A stretch of DNA of 64,000 bases from JASGKO01 sp049840595 (GTDB taxonomy: Bacteria; Verrucomicrobiota; Verrucomicrobiia; Chthoniobacterales; Chthoniobacteraceae), in NCBI GenBank assembly GCA_049840595.1, contig JASGKO010000043.1, forward strand, positions 248,001 to 312,000, written 5' to 3'. Each line of letters begins with the position of its first letter. The first letter of the stretch is position 1. Made by a program: the position numbers and the translations under genes. The notes beneath the pieces were generated by a model. It saw only the letters and a list, made by a program, of their open reading frames with translations, made no database searches and had not been told where the DNA came from. Below are positions 55,701 to 64,000 of this stretch, in pieces.

Positions 55701-57418
55701 TCTACAAGACCGGCAGCGGGACGGTCAATATTACGGGCACCAGTAACACCTACACCGGCGCGACGACGATTGACCAGGGCACCTTGAACCTCTCCGGCTC
55801 CTATAGCGGCTCCAGCACCTTCACGGTGAGCAATGCCGGCACCTTGAACGTGACCGGGACGCTGACCTCGACGAACACGATGACGATTGGCAATCGCTCC
55901 GGGGCTGGCAGCCTCACCTTGAATGGCGGCACGCTCACAGTCGGCGCGACCAACATCACGGCGGGCTTCGTGATTTCCAACAGCGCTGCAGCGACGGATA
56001 CCGCCGCTGCCTCGGTGACCATCAATAGCGGCACGCTCACCTCGAACGGCGACGTGGATGTAGGCATCGGCGGGACGCAGACGGCATTGCTGACGATGAA
56101 CGGCGGCACCGTGAACGTCGGGACGACGGTGGAGAAATGGATGAAGATCGGGGCGTTCGACACGATCAGCGCGACAGTGAACCTCACTTCCGGGACGATC
56201 AACCTGGATACCAATACCGACATCCGTTTCACCACCGATGGCGGCGCCGGCACCAATGTCTTCAACCAAAATGGCGGAAACATCGTTTCCTTCAGCGACA
56301 ACGGCGTCACCCACGGCGGCAGCACCGCGCTGGATATGCAGTACGCGGGGAACAGCTCGACGAACAATACCTACAATTTGAACGCCGGCACGCTGACGAT
56401 TGGCCAAGTCACCTCGAGCGCAGTCAGCGGGACGCGCACGTTCAATTTCAATGGGGGTACTTTGCAGGTGGCATCCAGTGCGACGGCCTCCACCTTCTTC
56501 AATCTCGGCGGTGGCAACTCGTTCGCGAATGTCCGCAACGGCGGTGCAATCATTGATACGAATGGTTATAGCGTCACTGTGGCGCAGGCCCTCATTCACA
56601 GCAATGTCGCCGGTGATAACGCCACCGATGGTGGTCTCATCAAGAAAGGTGCAGGAGCCATGACGCTTGGCGGGGCCAATACTTATACCGGTCCCACCAT
56701 GGTCAAGGCGGGGGCGCTTATTGTCAGCAATTCGCTGTCCAGCAGCTCGACCGTGACCATTGGCGACGCGTCTAATCTCACCACCAGCGCCGTTCTCGCG
56801 GGCAGCGTCACTGGTAGCAATGTAGGCTCGGTGATCCTGGGTGCGGCGGCGGGCAATTCCGGCGCGAAGCTCAGTCCGAGCAACGGCAGCAATGGCAGTG
56901 CCAGTGCGGGCGCCCTGGGCAGCCTGATTACCATCAATGGAAACCTCACCATTACGAGTGGCTCGGGTGCGCATCTGCAAATGGCAGTGGGTCGTGCCGT
57001 CACTGGGCAGGATTCCAGCCTGGCCAATGATCTATCCGACCGCCTGGTGGTCTCCGGCAGCATTTCGCTCTCTGGCGATCTCGACATCAGCCTGCTTTCG
57101 GCCACCGGTTATGCTTTGAGTCAGGGCGATGTGATGTATCTCATCCTCAACAACGGTAGCAGCGCAGTTAGCGGCACCTTTGATTCGATCAATGGCGTGG
57201 GCAGTGGCATCGGGCAGGACGCGCTCTTCTCCGTGGGCGGGCTGAGCTTCAAGATCAGCTACACCGCCGATGCGGGGGGCGTTGCCTTCGATGGCGGAGG
57301 GAACAATGTGGCCCTCATGGTCATGGCAGTTCCCGAGCCCCGGACCTGGCTCTTGATTTTGGGTGGAGCAGGCCTCGTGAGGTTGCGCCGGAAAAACTTT
57401 TTCCGCGCCGTGGTGTGA
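49733..57418 (+). CDS. Giant PEP-CTERM protein with autotransporter-associated beta-strand repeats
   Basis: A secreted protein of about 2561 residues with a signal peptide (VVVCIRLAIVTMVTALPLDL). Most of it consists of repeats of the type GxGTLTLSGTNTYTGxTTIxxGTL, the autotransporter-associated beta-strand repeat, which would build a long beta-helix. It ends VPEPRTWLLILGGAGLVRLRRK, a PEP-CTERM sorting signal recognised by exosortase and followed by a basic tail. No autotransporter beta-barrel is present. It is probably displayed at the surface or in the matrix. It is the first of three adjacent related genes. The reading frame is unbroken over 7.7 kb. Confidence 0.88.
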   Translation: MKKPTLRRPVVVCIRLAIVTMVTALPLDLWTARGASETWTGTATTGNWTDATWSPDAAAPGATSGTTNTDTATFGSSGASTITVDSYRNLQNITFNGSSAFTLSTGTLYLTAGGVVQNTGSAAQIISAPIVLEGNYSFTSSASNAANTLVFSTGGITGAATTGNTFSLTLGGANAGTNTISSVIGDGTGGGNLALVKNDAGLWVLSGTNTFTGGDTLNSGILSINADANLGASTSAVTLNGGTLRTTAGITNTHAFTIGASGGTINVSTTGQYFFNTANTLLGSGTLTLTGNGTLVANTGNLRVAQTNTFNGNVILQGGGTFEYGVQGAVDPTATFTLNNQGELAVQGSSAVNMANSLTVNGGTNSVLSFENGTLGIFSGAITLNANLTIGLRDWYNYGTVRGGTVSGNISGTGGLTINSGTGTTGTLTLSGTNTYAGSTTIASATVTVAGNQTGANSNYLLQPGSTLILNGNTGSLPTNTTLALNGAGFTYQGSTTGSTLDASGYTISGSNEVNFTSIYGTSGTTTLTLPSLARSVGMTENFTASGGTNGTTNLITLSTAPTSTGTLLDKGEFFSGTDYAVYDAAGYLRAFNYSTDTNGVIAAGGTTLGTVTALSNVNLTGAVTAQTTAQIDTLKLGTTNGLTLASSQILTVDSLLKSGANAATISGGTGIQASSNGELVIRTNASGDTLTIASAILANGTNALTKSGSGTLVISGTNTYTGNTYLNLGTIDVQNASAFGTGTLVLNGGQVNNNGSSALTLANNIYVPAGMSAQFKASSTSGNGLGDSGALTGSGTLTLLSAGTNSTAFLSGDLSEFTGTLVANTVNNGSNLNIGGGTAASNNLGQATLQLTGGNSSNRRLAGWGGILQVGALSGTVGTFNGGNLEVGALNTNTTFGGMSINGGWSLIKVGTGTLTLNGGTVYTGSSGGIQANGGTIAIDLSNLAASTSLWSAPLKVGGGTFSLFAKPNVTSTQAFTSTTINSGASAITASTNGGGGSVLLTLNGLTRNAGGTVDFTLPSGAQSSTNGITTTSTTLVSNNVLVSAATNGIAFATVGGTDWASLSGNNIVGYSKVGSYATGAANYLAASNVDVTNGDSVSGVTANTLRFNAAGDTLTLSGTNIVSTGGILVTSAGTGSSIAGGTLQSGGGEALVLINNGSMDLSTTTIANSTVGASAFTISGAGTTTLSNANTYTGKTYVNVGTVMAGADTSFGVAPSSVTADQLNLNGGTIKLAGAFNFATNRGITLGNNGGTIDTNGFDSTYAGVIAGGVTGTTSANTSYGFGLTKNGSGTLTLTGTNTYGGTTVINGGTVSVSSLATETASGGVASGIGSAPNTAQYLVFNGGTLQYTGAATTTDRRFTLGSSGGTIDASGSGALTWAGNTGSGGTVSNVISISGTGNRTLTLTGSSTASNVLGIALGDSSTSGKSSLVKNGAGTWVLTGTNTYTGATTVNAGTLRVTGSLASGSAVAVSGGATLTGTGTIGGSVTVAGGSTLSTEGALSLVDGSTSTAFKVGSLALGGTSGNLSQLSFDVGSSLNDLLTVVGNLLLNVGGATININSSGAVAGQTYTLISFGSGTGAGFTIGSGSTVGSLTLANTSLSFGVSGTLNVTANSVQLVTTGATAPTTAYWSGVQGTQWNSLNGSSTAANFTTDATGSNSVAALPAPTTDVIFAASGNGAPTNLTNTLGQDFEIKSLTFSSGLGAASITGSNSLTVDAGGITLQSTNGGVTLGMTTLALGADETFTNASSNNLTVAAVISGSHALTVNNTGTGKTVFSGVNTYTGGTTLTTGLLQMSGNSTSSSNGGLGAISGAFTVNGGTLDLNDTTQGVGNLTGTGGTIVNNGSSAVTFTIGNGNGTGGNYQGVIANNNNAGLGVVALTKTGTGTIQLSGANTYTGATNINGGVLQISNLGNLGSATSAIGFKGGALEILTSGFDLTRAITMNGAATILNDSGALTIGTSITNAGNLFTIGGAGTTGISGAITGTGGFYKTGSGTVNITGTSNTYTGATTIDQGTLNLSGSYSGSSTFTVSNAGTLNVTGTLTSTNTMTIGNRSGAGSLTLNGGTLTVGATNITAGFVISNSAAATDTAAASVTINSGTLTSNGDVDVGIGGTQTALLTMNGGTVNVGTTVEKWMKIGAFDTISATVNLTSGTINLDTNTDIRFTTDGGAGTNVFNQNGGNIVSFSDNGVTHGGSTALDMQYAGNSSTNNTYNLNAGTLTIGQVTSSAVSGTRTFNFNGGTLQVASSATASTFFNLGGGNSFANVRNGGAIIDTNGYSVTVAQALIHSNVAGDNATDGGLIKKGAGAMTLGGANTYTGPTMVKAGALIVSNSLSSSSTVTIGDASNLTTSAVLAGSVTGSNVGSVILGAAAGNSGAKLSPSNGSNGSASAGALGSLITINGNLTITSGSGAHLQMAVGRAVTGQDSSLANDLSDRLVVSGSISLSGDLDISLLSATGYALSQGDVMYLILNNGSSAVSGTFDSINGVGSGIGQDALFSVGGLSFKISYTADAGGVAFDGGGNNVALMVMAVPEPRTWLLILGGAGLVRLRRKNFFRAVV

Positions 57419-57632
57419 TTTTTTTTCACCGGGGTTGAGCCGGGCATTATAAAGAGAAGACCGGGAGACAAAAGAACAGGGAATCAACCGGAAAACTGAA
57501 CCGTTTAAGCTAAAAATTGGTTGCCGGGTATTTCTTTTCCTTAAGATTAAATCATCGAGTCCGATAACTCGCCAACGGAGGAATCGGTTTCGTTTCCACT
57601 GTCCCACCCCCATCTTAGCCCGTGGACTCAAC

Positions 57633-60534
57633 ATGCACCCCAAATCTCTCGCCCGCTTTCTAGCCCTTACGTTTGGGCTTTCTTTTACTGCTGCGCTCCC
57701 ATCCTTCGCCGCGACCTATAGCTGGGACGCGGGACTTACCCCTGCGAGCCCCTCCGGCGGCACCGGAGCATGGGATCTCTCTACCGCCGACTGGTCGAAT
57801 GGCACGACAGATCAAGTGTGGACGGACACCACCGGCACGGATACCGCGACCTTTGGTGGGACGGCTGGAACGGTTTCCGTGGGAACCAATCTGGGCGCGT
57901 TGGGGCTGACTTTTACCACGACGGGATACACGCTTAATCTGGGCGGTAACACCCTCACTCTGGGGACCGGCGGGATCACGGCCAGTGCGCTTTCCAGCGG
58001 CACGACGACCATCAGCAATGGCACCGTCGCCCTGGGCGGCAACCAGACGTGGAACGTGGGCACGGGCGCGACGTTGTCGGTTTCCAGTGCGATCAGCGGC
58101 ACCTCCACGCTGGCGAAGAGCGGTTCCGGCACGCTGGTCCTCGGCGGCGCGAATACTTACAGCGGAGCCACTACGATCAGTGCGGGCACCTTGCAGCTTA
58201 CCAATGCCAGTGCGCTCCAAAGCACCGCTGTGACCAATAGCAGCACGCTGGATTTGCGGTCGGACACCGCCACCACCTTTGCCACCGGCGGCGTCACGCT
58301 CAACAGCAGCACGATCAACGTGGACAAGGCCGCCAGTGGAACGGGCCAGACGCTCACCCTCGGAGGCACGGTCACCGTCAACGCCGGGGTCACCGTCAAT
58401 TTCACCAGCACCAGCAGCGATACGCTCGCCTTGGGAACAGTGAGCGCCGTGAGCTCCGGCAACACCTCCTATACCTTCAACGCGAGTGGCGCGAATGTCT
58501 CCATCACCACATTGAATGGAACCGGCGCGGGTGATGCTACCTATACCTTTGCGGGCAACGGAAACTTTACCTTCGGGAATTTGCAGAACGGCGGAACCAA
58601 CCGCGAGTTGAGCCCGATCGTGAATACCTCCGGTATCGTGACGATCAATGGGAGCACTTCGAGCAATATCAACGTAGATAGCGCCAGTGGGAATAATGCC
58701 AGCGTGACCATGAATAACGGCACGCTCTTCCTCGATTTCTCGAATCTCGCCACGCCGACCAACCTGATTACCCGCAGTGGAACGCATGCGACCACCTTTT
58801 TTACCCTCGGTGGCGGCACCCTGAGTATTTACGGTAAGACCGGCGCGACGGCGACCTCGCAGAACCTGTTTGGCGGCACCACCTTCAATGCGGGCGCTTC
58901 CACTATTTTGCTGACCAACAATGGCAGTTCCACCACGACGCTGACGATGAATGCGCTCACGCGCAACGTCGGCGGCACGGTCAACCTGACCACGGCAGCG
59001 GGGACGACCTTTGCCACCAACGGGATTTACACCACGACCACGACCACCAACGTCGGCGGCATTCTGGGTGGTTATGCCACCGTGAATGGGACAACCTGGG
59101 CGGTGGCTCCGGCCAGCAGTGGTTCGGCCATTACGGGGCTGGCCGATGCCAGCTATAGCAACACCGGCACCACCGCGCTGAGTGCCGCGGCGACGACCGC
59201 GAATATCGATGTCGCAGCGGCGGGCACGAACGCCGCCACGGCCTCGCAGGTGGTCAACTCCCTGCGCTTCAACGACTCGACCGGCGCGGCCACGGTGGAT
59301 GCGACCAACGGACTTACCCTCACCACGGGCGGCATCCTGGTGACCTCGAACGTGGGCAGCAATCTCTCGACCATCTCCGGCGGCACCATCAATGGCGCGG
59401 CCAGCGCAGACTTGGTGGTGACGCAGAACAACTCCAGCGCCGGGCTGACGATCAGCTCGACGATCGCCGACAACACCGCCGCGACCGCGTTGACCAAGAG
59501 CGGAGCCGGTCTGCTCACCTTGAGCAACGCGACCAATACCTACACCGGCAAGACCTACCTGAATGCGGGCACGCTGAACATTGCGGCGGATGCCAGCCTC
59601 GGCACGGCTCCCGCCTCGGTCACCGCCACGCAACTCACGATCAATGGCGGCACGCTGCAATTTGGCGGCGCCTTCAATCTCGCCACCAACCGTGGCATCA
59701 CGATCGGCCTCAAGGGCGCGACGATCGATACCAATGGCTTCAATACCACCTACGCCGGGGTAATCGCCGGCACGGCCTCCACCAATGGCACCCTTACGAA
59801 AGTCGGAACGGGCACGCTGACTCTCTCCGCCGCCAATACCTACAGCGCCGGCTCGGCCCTCAATGGCGGCACCGTGGCGATCAGCAACGCGGCGGCACTC
59901 GGTTCCTCCGGCAATATTGCTTTCGGTGGCGGCACGCTGCAATACAGCGGAATTACCACCGATTTCTCTTCGCGTATTAAGAACAGCACCAGCGCCATCT
60001 CGATTGATACCAACGGCCAGAATGTCACCTTTGCCACCGCCCTTGGCAGTACCAACACCGGTGGCCTCACCAAGGCCGGTTCCGGCACGCTCACGATTAC
60101 CGGCAAGGGGACCTATAGCGGAAACAACACCGTCACTGTCGGCACCCTGGCGGTCACCGGCACCGGCAAGCTGGGTACGGGCAACGTCACCGTCTCGGCC
60201 GGAGCGACCCTCACCTTCGGCTCCGGTTCTGAGACCTCCGTGAACTATGTGGACGATCTCTTCAAGCATCATCCTCAACGGCACCACCTCAATCTTGAAT
60301 CTCAACTTCTCCAGTTCCGGCTTCGAAACCATCGCCTCCCTCACCGTCAACGGCAACGCCGTTGCCTCCGGCACCTACACCGCCGCCCTGCTCAACGCCA
60401 GCTACGGCAGCGGCACCCAGTTCACCGGCAGCGGAAATATCACCGTCGTCCCCGAGCCCACGACCTGGGCGATGGTAATCGGTGGTGCGACCCTGCTGGC
60501 CAGCATGCAAAGAAAGCGCCGTCATCGCCGGTAA
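57633..60534 (+). CDS. PEP-CTERM beta-strand-repeat protein 2 (frame disrupted)
   Basis: A secreted protein of about 967 residues. The signal peptide MHPKSLARFLALTFGLSFTA and the following AATYSWDAGLTPASPSGGTG are nearly the same as in the next gene. Autotransporter-associated repeats fill the body (TLAKSGSGTLVLGGANTYSG). The frame breaks near 60262, between VNYVDDL and SIILNGTTSILN; one extra base restores reading into the C-terminal VPEPTTWAMVIGGATLLASM-QRKRRHRR, a PEP-CTERM signal. The span is 3n+1, consistent with one extra base. A terminator lies 114 bases downstream. Confidence 0.85.
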
Positions 60535-60647
60535 TCAAATAACCAGAGTAGTTCAATAAAAAGTGGAGCGATAAGGGATGCCCATCTTACTTGGTAAAAT
60601 CCGTTGCGCGGCTATCGAATAAAGGGAACGACTCCAGTCCTTATTTT

Positions 60648-60684
60648 AAAATCCTTCACTGCAGTGTGGTGAAGGATTTTTTAT
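60648..60684 (+). terminator. Terminator after PEP-CTERM gene 2
   Basis: AAAATCCTTCAC and GTGAAGGATTTT pair over a nine-base loop, followed by TTTA. The remainder of the gap 60535-60960 has no gene; the part after 60780 is probably the promoter and leader of the next gene. Confidence 0.85.
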
Positions 60685-60960
60685 TTGGCCTCATGATCGC
60701 GAAGTAAACCTGGGTTCGTACCCCATATAGCTTGAGGGATCCGAATGAATGAGGGAACGGCGCGTAATTTTTGATTTCATCTTAAAGTAGCGCTGACCAA
60801 CGTTTTATGAATCCGGTGGCACTTGGGTAATAAGAATTTTACCGAACTAAATCGCGTAAGCCGCCGCGCAATTGATCGGGAAGGACCTTCTCCTAAGGTG
60901 AGCACTGCAAGAACACGACTCCTTGCCTTTCCACCACCTCCATCCACCCGAACCTGCATC

Positions 60961-63900
60961 ATGACGAACCAATCCCTTGCTCGATTTTTGGCCCTTAGTC
61001 TTGGGCTCTCTCTCACGACGGCACTTCCCTCCCAAGCGGCAACTTATAGCTGGGATGCCAGCTTGACTCCGGCCACTGCCTCGGGCGGCACTGGAACTTG
61101 GGATCTGAGCACGGCCAACTGGTCCAATGGAACCACCGATCAGGCTTGGACGGACACCACCGGCTCGTCGGATATTGCAAGCCTTGGCGGCACGGCGGGC
61201 ACGGTCACGCTGGGCACCAGCCTGGGGGCGAATGGCTTGGTTTTCACGACGACGGGCTACACGATTGCAACGGGAGCGAATACGCTCACGCTCGGCTCTT
61301 CCGGGATTGATGCCAGTGCGCTTAGCTCTGGCACTACCACCCTTACGGGGCTGATTGCGCTCGCGGCCTCGCAATCCTGGAACGTGGGTTCGGGGGCGGT
61401 CTTGACTTCCTCCGCCGTCATCAGTGGAACCGGCTATAGCATTACGAAGACCGGCTCCGGCACGCTCACGCTGAGTGGTGCGGATACGTTTACGGGTGGC
61501 GTCAATTTAAATGCGGGCACGCTCCTGCTGGGAAATGCGGCGGGCGCGGGAACTGGCACGCTAACCCTCAATGGCGGAACTTTGGGAGCCACGGGTGCGC
61601 TTTCGATCGCAAACGCCGTGGTTGCCGCGACCGGCACGACGACCAATATTGCGGGTTCGAGCAGCGCGGCCACCTTGACGGTGACGGGGACTTTGTCCGG
61701 ATCGGGAACGATTGTCGTGGGTAACGGTTCCGGTGGCTTGCAGTTGCAGACCACTGCGTTTCCGAGCAGCGGCTTTACCGGCACGATTCAAGTAGCGGAA
61801 GGTTCGACGACCACCACTGGGTTGTTGTTTGGTCCCGCAACGAGTGGCAATAATAACTCCGGCACCTATAATATGTCGCAAGGGACGCTGACCTTCTCGG
61901 GCACCGGCACGGCGGCGACGGTCGGTTGGAATGCGTCGGGTGGTGGTGGCACGAACAGCAATGGAACCATCATGCTGGGTGCTCTTTCCTCGGCTTCCGG
62001 GGTGGGGCAGCTCAACAATGGTTTTGGCGGCAATAACAAGCGGGGCTCCTACATCATTGGATATCTGAACACGAGCACCACTTATGGTGGCATCCTGGTT
62101 CAAAATGCCTACGGTTCCTCCGCCGGCACGAATGGGACGACCAATCTTTCCAAGGTGGGTAGTGGGACTCTGACTCTGAGTGGAGCCGCGGCGAGCAATA
62201 CCATGACCGGTGGCATTACGGTTCGTGAAGGCACGCTCCAGATTGGCGACGGTAGCACCACGGCGGGCGGTTTTTCGACAGCCAGTAATGCGCTGACTTT
62301 CGTAGGCGCGGGCGGCACCTTCAATTATGTGAAGCTCTCTCGACGGGCAGCAGCCAGGGCATGGCGGCGCTCACCTCCAGCCAGGGTGCAAATACGGTGC
62401 AGTCCACCAATAACGGGGCGGGCAGCTCGAGCCTGACCTTCTCGAACGTGGTGGCTCGCACGGCGGGCTCGTCGGCGAACTTCGTAGTCTCCGGCGGTAC
62501 CAACGGCAGCACGAACAAGATCGTCTTTACCCAGGTGGCCGGTGCCGCTCCTACGACGGGAGCCTTGCTGGATAAGGGCTACTACTTCAACGGGGCTGAC
62601 TTTGCCGCTTACGATGCGAGTGGTTATGTGCGCGCCCTGGCTTACGGGACGGATACCAACTCCGCCGCAGTAGATACGATTACGGCGTCCAACAACGTCA
62701 AGCTCTCGACCACGCCAGGCAGCAATCAAAATACCATCTCGCTGCTGACGCTAAATCTTTCCGGTAGCGGAACTTCCTGGGTTCAGAACGCCTCGCAAAC
62801 ATTGACGCTTTCCAGCGGGGGCCTGATCAAGTCCGGCGGTGGCACGGGTGGCGTCATTAGCGGCGGCACGGGCATGACCACGGGCGGTTCGACCGAGTTG
62901 GTGATTCGCACCGACACGTCGAGCGACGCGCTCGATATCCAGACGCCGATTCTGAGCACCAGCACAGGCGGGCTGACCAAGGATGGCGCGGGCACGCTGA
63001 CCCTTTCGGCGACCGGCAATGCTTACACGGGAGCCACGAATATCAATGAAGGTACCGTCAACCTCACCGGCACCATGACCGGCGGCGGTGCGCTGACGGT
63101 GAGCAACGCCACCTTCAACGTCTCGAATAACCTGACGGCGGGTCTGATCACTGTCGGCAACCGGTCCGGTGTCTCGACGATGAACCTTACCAGCGGCACG
63201 GTGACGGCCAGCGGGGTGAATATTGCCAACAGCAGCACCGGCACCGATAGTGCGACGGGAACGGTGAATATCAGCGGTGGCACGCTGACCTCGACTGGAG
63301 ACGTCGCGGTCGCGTTGGGCGGCACGCAGACTGGCAAGTTGGTGATGAATGGAGGGACCTTGAATGTCGGCACTACCGCCACCAAATGGATGGAAGTGGG
63401 TGATTACGACTATTCGAATGGCGAGGTGGACCTCAACAGTGGGACGCTGAACCTGAATACGAATACCGCGATCAAGTTCTCCGCCAACGGCAGTGCAGGG
63501 ACCAGTGTCTTCAACCAAAACGGAGGCACGGTTACGTTCTATAGCGGAAATGCGGCCACCGTGGGTGGAACCGGTGATCTGGATTTGCAAAAGGGCGGCA
63601 CGTCGGCAACCAATAACACCTATAATTTGAACGGGGGAACCCTGATTGTCCCGCAGGTGGACTCCTCGCTGACCACCGGCTCCCGCACCTTCAACTTCAA
63701 TGGCGGCACGTTGAAAGCGGCGAAGGCGAATACGACCTTCTTCAATCTTGGGACCGGGACGACGCGGGCGAATGTGCGCAACGGCGGAGCGATCATCGAC
63801 ACCAATGGATTGGCGGTCACGATTTCCCAGGCGCTGCTGCATAGCAACGTAAGTGGTGACAATGCCACAGACGGCGGCTTGACCAAAAACGGCACGGGCA

Positions 63901-64000
63901 CGCTGACTCTCACCGGCACCAGCACCTATACGGGCGGCACCACGGTGAATGCCGGTGGCCTGACGCTGACGGGAACCGCCAAGCTGGGCACCGGGAGCGT
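60961..64000 (+). CDS. PEP-CTERM-type beta-strand-repeat protein 3, partial (frame disrupted)
   Basis: The product starts MTNQSLARFLALSLGLSLTT and shares its first 80 residues with gene 2 (YSWDASLTPATASGGTGTWD). Beta-strand repeats follow. The frame breaks near 62335, in a GAAGCTCTCT stretch after FNYV: two extra bases, or one missing, restore TGSSQGMAALTSSQGANTV. From there the frame stays open to the window end, through a block closely related to the C-terminal part of gene 1 (FNQNGG, RNGGAIIDTNG, SNVSGDNATDGGL). The C-terminus, and so the sorting signal, is outside the window. Confidence 0.82.

Noticed and set aside
57660..60374. Open frame of about 900 codons on the minus strand opposite PEP-CTERM gene 2
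   Set aside because: It is Arg/Gly-rich with no motif, and arises because the plus-strand gene uses repeated Thr/Gly/Asn codons that leave few stops in the antisense frame. Similar antisense frames exist opposite gene 1 (for example 54338-55456).

Overview
The window looks like a chromosomal segment of a GC-rich Gram-negative bacterium, most likely a member of the Verrucomicrobiota. The evidence is three adjacent PEP-CTERM proteins built from autotransporter-associated beta-strand repeats, an Lpt permease, several lipoproteins, a fused rhamnulose-phosphate aldolase/dehydrogenase, and many dispersed short intergenic repeats of a kind I associate with that phylum. The phylum call is inference from gene content; no rRNA is present.

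Layout. 1-5 kb: a lipoprotein L,D-transpeptidase, a solute-binding protein, and a four-gene minus-strand operon (Tes-like radical SAM enzyme, two membrane proteins, a divergent Lgt-like transferase) that may act on membrane lipid. 5-17 kb: housekeeping and regulatory genes, including a PAS/PP2C phosphatase, aldo/keto reductase with TetR regulator, MscS channel, dihydrolipoyl dehydrogenase, a sulfotransferase with a C-terminal membrane domain, GDSL and alpha/beta hydrolases, and a ParD-like/zeta toxin pair. 17.8-21.6 kb: an EmrAB-type efflux operon divergent from its probable TetR repressor. 21.7-25.4 kb: tRNA-Leu(CAG), dnaN, dnaA and a probable oriC with DnaA boxes. 25-34 kb: a sodium:solute symporter, an ArgA-like enzyme, a response regulator, and an L-rhamnose locus (rhaB, a DeoR regulator, aldolase/dehydrogenase). 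34-39 kb: an accessory island of lower GC with a type I restriction remnant, a DUF4062 protein and minus-strand genes that look like integron cassettes with attC-like sites. 39-49 kb: membrane proteins, an LptG-type permease, an ArsR/MFS/old-yellow-enzyme/LLM flavin oxidoreductase cluster and two overlapping methyltransferase genes. 49.7-64 kb: three large repeat-rich PEP-CTERM proteins, the last cut by the window end.

Two features run across the whole window. First, fourteen small frame disruptions, mostly gains of one base, interrupt ten otherwise intact conserved genes, including dnaA and dnaN. Sequencing or assembly error is the simplest explanation, but the pattern is recorded. Second, the gaps between genes carry several sequence families of short elements that share one architecture: about three tandem units with a period near 9 nt, often as inverted pairs, next to gene ends and in two cases containing the stop codon.
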